Translations under genes and position numbers: made by a program
Notes under the pieces: model-generated
The model's database searches: none
What the model was told of the DNA's origin: nothing
What the model saw: the letters and a program-made list of their open reading frames with translations, nothing else
Assembly: GCA_030765065.1 (NCBI GenBank)
Contig: CM060979.1
Span: 105,636,350-105,700,349, forward strand
DNA length: 64,000 nt
Direction: 5' to 3'
Source: Deroplatys truncata
Lineage: Eukaryota; Arthropoda; Insecta; Mantodea; Mantidae
Part shown: piece after piece, positions 22,617 to 34,072 of the stretch
Position numbering within the stretch: the stretch's first letter is position 1
How the letters are laid out: every line of letters begins with the position of its first letter

Positions 22617-22940
22617 CTGGAGCTACCTACACACCTCATACAATTACTACACACATACTTAAAACATCGCATTTTTATAGTTTCAGTTTTGGGAAACAAA
22701 TCTACACTAAGGCCAATACGAGGCGGAATCCCCGAAGGTTCTGTGCTATCTCCCACACTCTTTAGTGTCTATGTGGCCGACCTACCCACAGAGCAGCACG
22801 TCAATATGGCGCAGTACGCTGATGACGTGCTCCTGTACTGCACAAATAAAAGCCACGCAGAGCCTTCTACCCCATTCAGAGACACCTTTGCCTCCTCCAA
22901 GAGTGGTGCAGGCGTTGACGATTATCCATCAATCCGGTAA
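22617..22940 (+). pseudogene. LINE reverse transcriptase, YADD part
   Basis: After the 22614 stop the same frame gives LELPTHLIQLLHTYLKHR and LRPIRGGIPEGSVLSPTLFS (the 'G-x-P-Q-G-S-V-L-S-P' motif, with Q changed to E). It then gives MAQYADDVLLYC, the YADD catalytic box, encoded at 22815-22826. The frame is lost near 22900, downstream of the box. Confidence 0.85.
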
Positions 22941-23652
22941 AAAGCCACGCCATTCTCATCACCAAGCGCCGCTTTCCCGCAAACCTCCCTTCATTCAACT
23001 ACCTCAGAAGAAGGATAGAATGGACGAATGTCATCACCTACTTGGGAGGTAAGTTAGATAAGGGCCTAACTTTTGAGGGGCACGTCAGGGACCTCGCACG
23101 TCGGGGGCATGGGGCTGCGGCTTCATTGTACTCGATGCTGAGGTCGGAGAAGCCTGTCCCTCTTAAGTTACACCTTTTTCGAGCGCTCATAATCCCCTTC
23201 CTGCTTTACGCCTGCGAGATCTGGGGCATGGCCGCAGACTCCAGTCTGCTGCTTCTGCAACGGGTGCAGAATAGGGGCCTTCGGGCTACCTATTCTGTAG
23301 ACAGCTCTTTTCCCGTGAGACTGCTTCACGAAGCCTCTCTCTTCCCTACGTGGAGGATGAAATTAGGCGCCGGGCCGCAAAATTGTACGACCAGTTGCCA
23401 TACCACCAGAGCGCCCTCGTTCGGTCTCTTGGGGATTACATCCCAGAACACGCCACTTTAGTCGACACCGGCTTCCCCGCATGGCATGTGGGCATATCAG
23501 GTAACAACGGAGTACCTCCAACAGCAGCTAAGGCTGAACTCCTATACAATCCCTTCAAGAGTAGCTTGGGCATCAAAATTACTACCTCTGCATTTGTTTT
23601 TAAATTAACAAATTACAAACACCAGCGGTGCACAAGGGCCGTTGCACCATGA
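22941..23652 (+). pseudogene. LINE thumb and C-terminal region
   Basis: A near 'x-Y-L-G-G' stretch lies at about 23036. The next frame (23042-23461) reads LDKGLTFEGHVRDLARRGHG, LFRALIIPFLLYACEIWGMA (the 'Y-x-x-x-I-x-P-x-x-x-Y-A-x-x-x-W' helix) and LLQRVQNRGLRATYS ('L-Q-x-x-Q-N-x-x-L-R'). The last frame (23350-23652) gives DEIRRRAAKLYDQLPYHQSA and ends at 23652. It is a Jockey-type arrangement without RNase H. Confidence 0.8.
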
Positions 23653-23814
23653 CCGGCGACCGTTGAGGAACAAAATTTGTTACCTCCTTTCTCTCCCCTA
23701 TCTAAACAACAACCGACATCCTGTAACCCCCATATCCCGTCACTACGTGGTTAAGCCCTAATTAGAGGAGGTACACGCCTAACACACCATCGGGTTGCCC
23801 TCAACCTGCCAATA

Positions 23815-24330
23815 CGACGCACGCACAGGTATAGATGAAATGAAATCCCTGTAGTAATGTGGACGAGAAGCTACAGCATCCCAGGTTTCTTGAATTTGTG
23901 CTCAGAAACCATTTTTGTCCTTCGTGCATCTGCAGGAAATTCGAGCGCAGTTCCCTTTTCACCTCAGTCCACACATTTTCAATGGGTTGAAATATGGTGA
24001 AGAAGGAGGCCAGTCTATCACTCTGATATCCAGCCTCCCTCAGAACCAACTTGACACCTTTCGACATATGTAGAGAGGATGATTATCCTGTACGAATTAT
24101 ATAATTCCATCAGGATATCTCATCCTCACCGAGGGAATCAAAATATTTTCAAATATTACCGTGTATTGCGCACTGTTCAGTGTAACGTCAAGTTGCCACA
24201 ACACACCTAGACCGTCCCTTGATATCCAACAAGATACAGATATACGACCATTTTGAAATTGTGAAGCCACGTATTTTGCATCATAACTAGTCTCGTATAA
24301 CTTTAACCAAATGCAGTGTATGAAATTCAG
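23815..24330 (-). pseudogene. Tc1-like transposase C-terminal fragment
   Basis: The minus strand reads, from about 24300 downwards, YDAKYVASQFQNGRISVSCW and a region holding VQDNHPLYMSKGVK, the second catalytic aspartate (relatives: Q-D-N-A-P-x-H-x-S). Next comes FFTIFQPIENVWTEVKRELR, the third catalytic acid (P-I-E-N-x-W), and then the C-terminus (QETWDAVASRPHYYRDFISS). The DD34E-type spacing puts it with Tc1. The N-terminal and first catalytic parts are missing or unrecognised, and no TIR was found. A few frame changes and stops. Confidence 0.75.
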
Positions 24331-24939
24331 TATATTGAAAATAAGTAGTCATATGTGTTGATAAAACATTATTAATACAAGAATAAAAAAGCGAACCTGC
24401 GGTCTTAACGACGGAAGTACCTTATTTGGCACAGCGCTACAGAGAAGACACGTGGAATGTAGCATGTTTAATAATGCCGTACAACAACTTGCTGCGGCGG
24501 ATACACAATTGTATTACGTATGGTGTAAACAAGGCGCTGTGCCGTTTAGGACTTAGAAAAATTTGGCATTCAAGCCATGACTCATTGTTTATGTCCACGG
24601 TGTACATGTGATGAAGAACACCGATGTATTTATAACTGTAAAGTACTGAAAGAACAGAGAGACACAAGATAAAGCTTACTAATTTAGGGGGAAAATGACT
24701 AGTACTGAATGAAAATTTAGTAGATAAATATTTAAAAATACTCCAAAAATGAATTAGTTCAACAGACTTCGATGAAATGTAAACTTAAAATAAGACAAAC
24801 AGGAAAGAAACTTATGTATTATACTTAAGAATTTCATCAAAACATACAAGTGTTATATAATATATGCAATTTAATGTTAAAGTTGTGGAGTTTAAAGCCT
24901 GTGGTGTTGTATATTACAATGGGGCATGCTGAATAAAGT
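24331..24939. other. No gene seen
   Basis: Short open frames on both strands (24426-24611 plus, 24667-24437 minus) show no motif. AT-rich after 24700. Confidence 0.55.
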
Positions 24940-25850
24940 TTGTATACAAAAACATACACACAGACACAAACATATACACTGACACACACTCGTGTACACG
25001 TACACACAAAAACACATATATACACACAGACGCACACATACGCACATACACACAGACACACATATACACACAGTCACACATATACACACATACACAGACA
25101 CACACACACATACACACAGACACACACATATACACACAGAAACATACATATACACACAGACACAAATACGCACACACATATACACACATACACACATGTA
25201 CACACAGGCTCACACATATACACAGACACACACATATACACACATACACACGTATACACACAGAAACACACATACACACAACGCATACACACAGACACAC
25301 ACACATTCACACATACACACATAAACACACACAAACACAGACACACACGCATTCACACATACACATACATACAGGCACGCACATAAACACAAACAGACAC
25401 ACATACACCCAGGCACACTCATGTACACACAACGCACAGATACACACAGACCCACACACAAACACAGAAACACACACAGTCACATACATACACAGAAACA
25501 CACACAAACACAGACACACACGCATTCACACATACACACATACACACAGACACACACAAACACAGACACAGACACACAGACACACACAGACACAGAGATA
25601 CACACATAAACACACATATACACACAACGCACACATACACACAGACACACACAGACACACACACACAAACACAGACACACACATTCACACATACATACAT
25701 AAACACACAAACACAGACACACAATCATTCACACATACACACAGACACACACATACACACAAACAGACACACATACACCCAGGCACACTCATATACACAC
25801 AGACACACACATACACACAGGGCACACACACATACACACTCACACATAGA
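24940..25850. repeat. 0.9-kb (CACACAGA)-type array
   Basis: Almost pure CA/CAGA/CATA sequence for about 900 bp. Its right flank ('gttttctaaaactgtgc') is the CTR sequence that normally follows the CTR microsatellite, so this is probably a CTR tract expanded far beyond the 30-60 bp seen in other copies. The left flank is not recognisable CTR. Long open frames of both strands across it are artefacts of the repeat. Confidence 0.95.
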
Positions 25851-25970
25851 TCGTTTTCTAAAACTGTGCTTTTTGAATTACAAAACGTGAAATCTCGGTA
25901 TGGAGTTTTTGGGTGGAACACAACACCTTTTCTACCTACTAGGTACGTGTCAGAAAAAGTAAAATTGAAC
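25845..25970 (-). repeat. CTR copy 8, 5' end only
   Basis: Runs from 'gttttctaaaactgtgc' through 'tgaaatctcggtatgg' to 'cagaaaaagtaaaat', the CTR 5' terminus in reverse sense. Confidence 0.8.
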
Positions 25971-26429
25971 AAATAACCCAATAATAACGTACTTCTCGAT
26001 ATTCTGAAGCCAAAGGACAGTTTTTGTAAATAAATGGTGCATTTTGAAGAGATTTACATTTTGTTGCATAGTAAGTTTTTACTACTCGTACATATCCTAG
26101 TGAGAAATCTGTATAACACTTTCATTATGATGTGGCTAAGTTCAGCAGCTTAGTCGGCATTCTCCCGAATAAACTTTATCCATATTCTCTTAAGTTTTCA
26201 TGTTGGGTGGACGGCCCAATTTTAGATCGTCCCCGACTGCTTAACCACTCGCAAACTTACGTACGAGATAGACAATGATCACCGTAAACTTATGTCAACA
26301 ACTTGAAAGTTTCTGAGGAAGATTTCCGAGATTTGTGAGAGGAATTTGATGAAACATGTTGCTCTACTTTAGCAGTCAGCATTATTTCCACGGAGTTCAG
26401 ACCCATGATCTGCTTCCAACACTGGTCGT
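25971..26429. other. No gene seen
   Basis: Contains 'gcgagtggttaagcagtcg' on the minus strand (about 26239-26257), which resembles an A box, but no B box was found at a proper distance. Confidence 0.5.
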
Positions 26430-26918
26430 TACCAGGTAAAGGTACCGACGAACGGAAGGGGTCCCCGAAACTGGGGTAGAGCACCGTACGCAGGCCATCC
26501 GCCCCCTTATGCTTCCATCGTGACCCCTTGGAGGTAGGGATGAGGAATGAGACCTAAAGGGCGACCAGATCTGGATGACTACGAGCGCAAACACGGACGG
26601 GGTCCCTAATATTTCCAGATTGAACGGCTCCAACCCCGTCTGAGCTCACCCATTACGCCCCGAGCCTCCGGGGTGTCCCCGAAGAAGTGCATGCCTGAAA
26701 GCACCCAGAGGCTGTTATCCAACCCTGAAACAAATGAAAAGAAAGATGACGAGGGGCAGGAAGGTCGTGGTAGAAGATAAACCACTCCAGCATTCGCCTG
26801 CCGACTAGGGGAAACCACGTAAAACCCATGGGTCAGAGTGGCGGTCGCCGGGGATTGAACCCGGGACTTCCTGAATGCGTGTCGCACATTTTACCGCGGT
26901 GCCACCTCACTCGGTGAT
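26430..26918 (-). repeat. tRNA-derived SINE, family 1a
   Basis: The head is at the right end on the minus strand. TGGCACCGCGG (A box) lies at about 26901-26911, and GGGTTCAATCCCC, a near-perfect B box, at about 26852-26864. The core 'ggcaggcgaatgctgg' follows, then 'gtttcagggttggat' near 26724 and a GC-rich 3' body to 26430. Confidence 0.8.
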
Positions 26919-27331
26919 CATGGGCAGACTAACCGCTTCGCATGAGTGAAGCTTCATGTGCTGGTAAGTCCACAGGTCAATGCACTCTAAATCCGATTTC
27001 TTTATTGCCAGACGTCATAATCTCTCTAACCAGATAGATACGCACATAGATCCGCATTCATAGAAAATGGGGTTAGTGGTTCGAGTCCCTGAATAACACG
27101 CTTACTTTTATTTAATGATTCGTCACGTAGGTATATTATGATGTAGTCATTTAGAATAGTTTACATAAGACACATCCTTTTCTCCATGAACAACGTCATA
27201 ATGCAAAGCTTTTTCATTTGTAACCATATATTTAATCGATTTGTTATTTCAGTGATGCCCAATCTTAAGCTAAACAGGATAAGACAGATTTACCCCCATA
27301 CATTGTTCACGGAGCTATGGCGCATTCATGT
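26919..27331. other. Spacer with an isolated B-box-like site
   Basis: GGTTCGAGTCC at 27078-27088 matches a B box exactly on the plus strand, but no A box was seen upstream, so this is at best a worn SINE head. Confidence 0.4.
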
Positions 27332-27590
27332 GGCTTGACTGCGTGCGCTCCAGGCAGATTGAGCTACCACACAGATCGGTTTGTGTGATCGGCTTGATTG
27401 GAAATAGAGCAGCTTGCTCAGAGCTTATTTGAGATTGGTTTGACTGCGTGCGCTCCAGGCAAATTGAGCTACCCATAGGCAGCCCAGATCGGATTGTACC
27501 TGGTTTGAACGGGAGTAAGGCAGCCTGCCCAAACTGATTTAACGTGAGATTGGCTTACCTGTATGTATTCCAGGCAGGCTAGGCATGTCA
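27332..27590. repeat. Tandem repeat, period about 105-115 bp, 2-3 units
   Basis: 'tgactgcgtgcgctccaggc' occurs at about 27336 and again at about 27441. A third, worn unit ('ggcttacctgtatgtattcc') starts near 27552. Each unit also holds 'agatcgg' and a 'gagattgg' end. The units differ at many sites. The array touches a transposase fragment on its right. Confidence 0.7.
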
Positions 27591-27800
27591 AAAATGCCAG
27601 TTGTACATCCCTACCAAGCATAATCTTTTGGTACATCCGCTCATTCAAATCTATCTGTTGAGTTTCTTGCATAGCAGGCCACAGGAAAAAGTCCAAAGGA
27701 AAAATCAAGTGGAGTTAAATTAAGCAGTCTTGGGGGCCATATACATGGACCACGTTGATTTATGGATAATTTCCCGAATCGTCGATTAAGATGACCTTTG
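27591..27800 (-). pseudogene. DDE transposase fragment (third catalytic region)
   Basis: The minus strand reads RFGKLSINQRGPCIWPPRLL and then LTPLDF near 27715, matching the 'W-I-G-R-x-G-P-x-x-W-P-P-R-S-P-D-L-T-P-L-D-F-F-L-W' block of DUF4817-like transposases, with the catalytic S-P-D reduced to L-N. A second frame gives PLDFFLWPAMQETQQIDL. Only about 70 residues remain. Confidence 0.5.
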
Positions 27801-29084
27801 GGTGAAAGCGAGGCAGTGCAAAGACACTTCTATTTTGTTGACAAATGATCTATCACATATATTTTATGAAGTTGTCTAGTTGAAACGGGAGATAAGCTCT
27901 TGATCTGAAGTGTTTCTGAACATGCGTTTCGTGCCGAAACTCTATGGAAAACAGAAGAGCCATGATTCGGGTTCCAACTGTGAAACTAAATTTTTCAAAT
28001 ATGATTCAATTTCTATAACCTCAATCGTGTTATGTTTGAAGGTTATACATTTCATGCACGCTACTACAGAATTAAAAGCTCACGTAAACAGTAATTGGGA
28101 ATTTGTTAACCTAGTTCGCATATATTCTACGTAAAATTAATTAAAATGTGGTTTTAGACAAGTTAATATATTGTAAGAAGAGTTTTCAAGAAGTACTACA
28201 AAATATATGTCCGCAATCTGTACAGACAGCTAACAGGATTCTTCTGATTAATGTACCTGTTCTACTTTTGTTGGTCTTGAAAACATTGCTGTACGAAAGG
28301 CTGTATTTGTCAGATCACGTGTTTATTTTGGCATCGCTTGGGGCCTTAAATTTATATTCATCATAAATATTAACTGTATGAATGCATACAATAACTGCAG
28401 TAGTTGAAGGAGATGTACGGTAAAAAGACACTCAGTACCTTTTTAGCATACTTATTAATGCTACAGTTAAAGCATTGTCTGTGTTAAAGTAACAATTTGT
28501 ATAAGTAGAAAAAAATGTGAATTATGCGTTTTGTAGAATAAAATGTTCATTTTTCTTTCCAGGACGAGGAGAATTCATAAAAAAGCTTCACTTCATGAGA
28601 GTCGAATGTAGGCTCACGGGTCCTATTCATCAACTATAAACTTTGTAGGTAGGTTGAAGCTTATGGGGTACATACACGTTTCTCTGCAGACACAACAGCG
28701 CAAGTTTCCTTTGGGGAAAAAAGTCATCTCTGGCGACGACATAGAGAAATGTCATGTGCCGCAACATAAAATGTAATGTGCAGAGGAGGTAGTAACATAG
28801 ATCACGTGCGTTTGCTGTATCCCGCATATAAAATGAAGGAGGAATGTAAGGATATATCACTCCAGGATGTGACTTAGAATCATCGCTTCTTGTATGTTGA
28901 TTAATTATAGCGGAAGTATTTATGTAGGAATGGTGAATCGTAAAAGGAAAGAAGAATTACGCACGCAGTGCTAAAGTAACCAAATGAAATACTTTGTATA
29001 CGAATATACTGACAAGTTATTGTTTAACCTTATTAGAGTGGACATTGCTATTCTCTCCCAAACATTCAATCTCTAAAAGTGTAT
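27801..29084. other. No gene seen (1.3 kb)
   Basis: AT-rich, with ORFs of 72-76 codons (27910-28134, 28148-28366 plus; 28860-28630 minus) lacking recognisable domains. The second has a leucine-rich hydrophobic stretch, probably by chance. Confidence 0.5.
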
Positions 29085-29588
29085 GGACATGTGGGAATAG
29101 ACTAGAATTGGGAGTAATACCTCGACCTACAAGATCTTTAATGTCTGAAGCCCCTGACGGGGTCCCCCCGGGAGGGAGGGGTGAAGTGAGAGGAGGCTGC
29201 CGGACCAGAGGGCACGGCAGGGCAGAGGGCAGGGTCTCTACCTCTTACAGATTGAAACCCCTCCCCCTGCGGGCTTGCACGTCCACTGGGGGAGCCGGAA
29301 CTGGAGATGAACGGTTACATAGAGCATCCTTTTCCCCTGTCATACAATGCCGACACTTTCCATCCTGAAACAGACCAAGCAGATGATAGGTGAAGTGAAA
29401 TGAGAATGTAGGTGAAATGGAGGGACAGGAAATTCGGCGGATGTAATAAACCTTTCCAATTTTCGCTTAGCAACCCGGGAAGCCCCTGAAAAAACCCATG
29501 AGTTAGGAAGGTCGGCCGCAGGAATCGAACCCCCGACATCCCGAATGCGAGTCACAGACGTTACCGCCTGAAACATCCCGCTAAGTGA
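29085..29588 (-). repeat. tRNA-derived SINE, family 1a
   Basis: The B box GGGGGTTCGATTCC sits at about 29524-29537 on the minus strand, with the A-box region near 29565-29580. The 3' body to the left carries 'ctccagttccggctcc' and 'ggcttcagacattaaag'. It closely parallels 36828-37368 over most of its length. Confidence 0.75.
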
Positions 29589-29777
29589 CATACGGGAATA
29601 AGTAACGCGCACATTTAATTCAAATTTATTAAGTATTTGTAACCAATAATCAAAATATTTCTAAATGCACCCCAAAGAATATCAGTCAGAACATTCACAT
29701 AGCCATTGTTTATCAATCACAGAGATCTTTGCTTTGTGTTACTAACGATGTTTGCTAGTGTATGCCTCCTATAATTA

Positions 29778-30007
29778 AATAAAATCTGATGTTTATGTTC
29801 ATATGACTTTCTCTAACCTCTGTCGCTTATTAGTGAGTATAGAAACTATTCTTACATAGCTTATTCTTCTATCTGCATCTTGTTAATAGAGATAAACTGT
29901 CATTACACATTTATACATTTCGTTATAGGGGTAGGGTGAATACAGTAGCAAATCGTTAGTGATGGCTTTGAAGCTCAATGCCCATTCCATAACCACATGA
30001 AGAAGCC
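29778..30007 (-). repeat. CTR copy 9, 3' end only
   Basis: Begins 'aaaatctgatgtttatg' and is cut in the A-type 3' half just before copy 10 begins. The two are in the same sense. Confidence 0.7.
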
Positions 30008-31150
30008 TGATGTCATACATCCATGTGCTTTCTCTAAACTCTATGTTTTATTTCTAATTTTTAGTAGAGTTTAACGACCGTTCTTACTTAATTCGACACC
30101 ATAGCGGTGGAAAATGATGGCATATGAAGAGAAATGATAATTGGGGAAAGGAAATTTGGGAAGGAAAAGTTCCAGGCCTAAGATTAGGGTGCCTCCCCGC
30201 ATTTACCAGTTAGGTGGACTGAGGAAAACCTGGAGAAAACCTCAGGATGACGGTCCTGGTAGGATTTGAACAACAGAATTACCATTAAAGAGTCGGTGTT
30301 TTAACAAAATCGACTAACCGTGCCAGTAATATCGTTTATTAGTGCATATACAAAACATTCTTACGAAAGCTTACTTTTCTATTTATATTTTATATTTTTA
30401 AACAAAATAAACCTTTCCGGAAATCGCTATATTACACATATTGTATGTATAAAGGTAATAGCTATAGCCAAATATTTAAGAACTGGACGCTTTACGCTGG
30501 CCTTAAAACCCTCCATGCAATCGCAAGAAACAACTAAATGTCGACAGGACTTTAAAAGAATGATAAGGTATTGAACAATTCGAACCATAAAACGAATATC
30601 TCGGAAATGTTTTATGCCACAAAAAGGTCATTTGAAATAAATTTTAATGATATCTACATTTTTTATGTAGTACATTTTCGTCTATCTCTTAACATTTACC
30701 AGTTACATAAAATTCCTCCCGATTGAAGAGGACTTTACAGCTACTCTCGGAAAATTCAAGATTTACGTTTTATTTGTTATGCAAATATCTTAAATATATT
30801 GTATTTTAATCAAAATCGTTAGTCATTTTTGAGAAAACCAACAATTTTGGAAAAGTAGTTTGGGGTGGAACAATTTTCTTGAAAATCTTTGTGTCGTATC
30901 TTTGGAGGATACTTAAATACCAAGTTTACTATTTATTGGACTTTTCGTTTTGGAGTTATGGTGTGTTCACAGACACACACACACACACACACATAGAAGA
31001 CAGACACATTCAGATGGACATTTTTCCAAAAATGCTTTTTTGGGTTCAGGGGGCCTCAAAACATGTACTTTCGGTGAAATTTCAATGTCAAATTTTTGGA
31101 TGGAATACAATAGTTCTACTTACTGTATGTACGTAGTAGAGAAAGTAAAC
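30008..31150 (-). repeat. CTR copy 10 (A-type), split by a SINE
   Basis: The 3' end is at 30012 ('agcctgatgtcatacatcc') and the 5' end at about 31147 ('gtagtagagaaagtaaac'). The SINE at 30088-30330 sits in the 3' part. The (CA)n is at 30972-30991. Confidence 0.85.
30088..30330 (-). repeat. Short SINE, family 4
   Basis: A 243-bp insertion in CTR copy 10. The right end carries 'gtaggatttgaacaacag', a worn B box in reverse sense, and 'gactaaccgtgcc', an A-box-like end. The body has 'ggaaaacctggagaaaacc' and 'gcctccccgcatttacc'. One copy here, so family and ends are approximate. Confidence 0.55.
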
Positions 31151-31837
31151 TAATCAGATATGCTACATCCACATGAATTTCGCTACCCTCCATCGTTTAT
31201 TAAGGGTATATAATCTTTTCTTACGAAAGTTTCTTTTTCTATCTATTTCATTTTAATGGAGATAAACCTTTGTAGAAATAGCTACATTACGTATTTCATT
31301 ACAGATATAAAGGAAACAGCCACAATTAAATGTTTAAGAACTGGACGCTAGACGCTGGCCGTAAAATTCCACATTCTTTCCATAGAATCGCGAGAAATAA
31401 CTGAAAATCGACTGGACTTAAAAAGAATGACAAAGTATTGACAATTCAAACCATTAATAACGGATATCTCGGAAATGGCTTATGCCATTAAAAGTTATTC
31501 AATATAAAGTGTGTTTTAAAGAGATCTGTATTTTTTGTGTAGTACGTTTTAGGATATCGCTTAATGTATATCAGTTACACAATATTATACAAAATTCCTT
31601 CCGAATGAAGTAGGACTTTACAGGCTATTCCCAGAAATCTAAAGATATACATTTAATTTTGGTGTACATATACTTTTTATATGACATTGCAAACAAAATC
31701 GTTAAAGCCATTTTTGAGAAAGTAAAAAAAGAAAAAAAAATAGAAAAATGCCTTCTTTAAAATCTTCTTTGGAAGTTATTGAGCTTAAACACCAATTTTT
31801 GTACTTGTACGATATTTCTATTTGGAATTATGTTGTT

Positions 31838-31881
<44 letters not shown>

Positions 31882-32030
31882 CACTCATGGACCTTTTTCT
31901 AATAATTTTCTTTTTGGATTCAGGGGGCCTTAAAACATGTATTTCCTATGAAATCTCGGTATAGAATTTTTGGGTGGTGTGCAATACATTCTCTGGCTAC
32001 TATGTACGTGGTAGGGGAAGTAGAAACGAA
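31151..32030 (-). repeat. CTR copy 11 (A-type), full length
   Basis: The 3' end is at about 31156 ('atcagatatgctacatcc') and the 5' end at 32022 ('ggtaggggaagtag'). It abuts copy 10 head to tail. The (CA)n at 31841-31876 is nearly pure. Confidence 0.85.
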
Positions 32031-32039
32031 TAGCGACCT

Positions 32040-33185
32040 ATCACTTGAAAAAAAATCTAATTATTTGAAAATTCAAACCAATAACAATGTTAACAATGGT
32101 TAACACCACAAACAGTTTTATTTGACATAAATTGCGTGCTTAAACGAGATCTGCATTTTTTAGGAGTAAGATTTTGTATAATTCTTTGGTTTACCAATTG
32201 GTATTACCAATTTACCATTCTGAATAATGGGGCCATCACAGGCTACTCCCAAAAAATTAAGATATACATTTTATTTGTGATGCAAATATCTTGAAGTTGT
32301 GGTATTTTAATCAAAATCGCTTGAGCCATTTTTTGAGAAATTAAAAAATAAGAACTAGATTCAGGTGGGAGGGATTTCTTAAAAATATTCATGTGGTATC
32401 CCTGGAAAATGCTGATCTTAAATACCAACTTGGTACTTAACCGACTTTTGATTTTGAGTTATGCCGATCAGAATCAAATACACACACAGAATTAGGATTA
32501 GTCAGACGGAGGGGATTGTCAGACGCTGGAGGTCAGCACGGCACGTTGGCTATGTTAGGGCCTTTGTGACTACGTGATCGCTGGGAGGAAGAGATAAGGG
32601 GAGACCCCAAGGACGACCAGACCAGCATTTGACGTTACGCGCTAGCAAGGGCGGTCGGTATGCTTAACGATCTCAGAATTACACCAGTCCGAACGCCCAG
32701 GAGTTCGGGAAGGAGACCCCAGGAAGGGGCATCAGCCGGTCATCCAAACACCAGGGAGAAATCTTTACACAGCGCAAAACTCACCACCCCTCCGCAACGC
32801 ACCAATCGCCGTCGCCTGATCCTACAATCCCGAATCAGATTAAGACAGGTGAAAGGAAATGATGGGTACAGGAAATTTTGAACAGACAATTGGTGGTAGA
32901 AGAGGAACCACCCCATCATTCGCCTACCGAACTGGGAAAACCATAAAAAACCCAAGGTCAGATTGGTCGTCCCGACGGGAGGCCTCCCAAATGGGAGCCT
33001 CTCCCTGGATGACACATACGCACAAGCGCGAGCCCGCGCGCGCGCGCGCACACACACACACACGGCCCCTTATTATGAATTCAGGGAGCCTTAAAACGTG
33101 CATTACTAGCGAAATCTTGGTACCAATTTTTTCGGTGGAATACAATTTACTTCCTCTTACCTGCTATAAGCAGATAGCAGAGAAA
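32040..33185 (-). repeat. CTR copy 12, split by a SINE in its (CA)n
   Basis: Middle landmarks 32060-32470, then the SINE at 32485-33015, then a GC/CA tract (33030-33062) and the 5' part ending at 33185 ('agcagagaaagac'). The 3' half is mostly missing. Confidence 0.8.
32485..33015 (-). repeat. tRNA-derived SINE, family 1a, inside a CTR microsatellite
   Basis: The core 'gcctaccgaactggg' near 32922 and the head near 32960-33010 (worn: 'cgacgggaggcctcccaaat') are in reverse sense. The 3' body to the left matches 61612-61980 in order. Both flanks are CA-rich ('tacacacacag' and 'acacatacgcac'). Confidence 0.65.
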
Positions 33186-34072
33186 GACAAATCTGATGTA
33201 TTACATTCGCATGACTTTCTCTACCCTCTATCGTTTATTAGTGGGTATACAAATTATTCTTATGAAAGTTTATTTTTCTATCTGTATCATTTTAATCGAG
33301 ATATGCATTTGTAGAAATAGATGCACTACATATTATAGATACAATGGGAACAACCATAATAAAATATTAAAGAACAGGATGCGATATGCTGGAGTATTCC
33401 ATACTCTTTCTATGCAATCCCAAAAAATAGCTGTATTTCTGCAGGACTTTATAAGAATGGCAAAGTATTGAAAAATTCTAACCATTAAAAACCGATATGT
33501 CGAAAATGGCTTTATGCCACAAAAAGTTATTTGAAATAAATTGTGTGTTATAAAGGGATTTACTTTTTTGTGTTGTGCGTTTTCGTTCTTCTCTCAACGT
33601 TTACCAGTTACACAAGATTATATAAAAATCCTTCCGAATGAAGAAAACCTCACAGGCTTTTCCCAGAAAATTAAAGATATATGCTTTATTTGTGATACAA
33701 ATGTCTTTAATGTATGGTATTTTAATCAAAATCGTTATAGCCATTTTTCAGAAAATAAAATTTTTCGAAAGTCTTCAATGTAAATCGTAGTTTGGGGTGT
33801 GAGATTGTCTTGAACACTTTCGTGTCGCATCTTTGGAAGATACTGAACCTAAATACCAAGTTTGGTATTGATCCGACTTTTCATTCTTTAGTTGTGTTGT
33901 TCACAGACACCTACACAGACAGACACACAGGATACACGCTGTCCTTTTTCTAAAAATGCTGTTTTTGTATTCAGGGGCCTCAAAACATGTATTTCCGGTG
34001 AAATATCGATATCGAATTTTTGGGTGGAATACTATACCTTCTCTAAATACTCTGTACGTGGCCGAAAAAGTA
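33186..34072 (-). repeat. CTR copy 13 (A-type), full length
   Basis: The 3' end 'atctgatgtattacattcg' at 33190 directly follows the 5' end of copy 12. The 5' end is at about 34070 ('gccgaaaaagtaaa'). The microsatellite at 33900-33940 is short and interrupted. Confidence 0.85.

Larger units (their letters stand above)
21565..23815 (+). mobile_element. GC-rich Jockey-like LINE, 5'-truncated, relatively young
   Basis: A continuous LINE segment much richer in GC than its surroundings, with long open stretches. It begins inside the region between endonuclease and RT and runs to the C-terminus near 23652, then about 160 bp of 3' flank. There is no clear poly(A). The upstream side is AT-rich DNA with no sign of an endonuclease, so the copy is 5'-truncated. 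Few disruptions are present: one stop at 22614, a few frame changes and an in-frame stop near 21700. This suggests later insertion than the other LINEs here. Confidence 0.85.

Noticed and set aside
24940-25850. CRISPR-like appearance of regularly spaced short repeats
   Set aside because: Units are simple CA/CAGA sequence with no unique spacers, and the genome is clearly eukaryotic.
24837-25981. Long open frames on both strands rich in His/Thr/Tyr or Cys/Val (up to 148 codons)
   Set aside because: They are translations of the (CA)n array; a dinucleotide-type repeat lacks stops in most frames. No start context, domain or composition supports a protein.
27078-27088. Perfect B box as evidence of a tRNA or SINE
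   Set aside because: No A box at a fitting distance upstream and no shared body with the other SINEs; an 11-base match can arise by chance.
28148-28366. 72-codon leucine-rich ORF
   Set aside because: Too short, no motif, and no neighbouring exon or element to support it.
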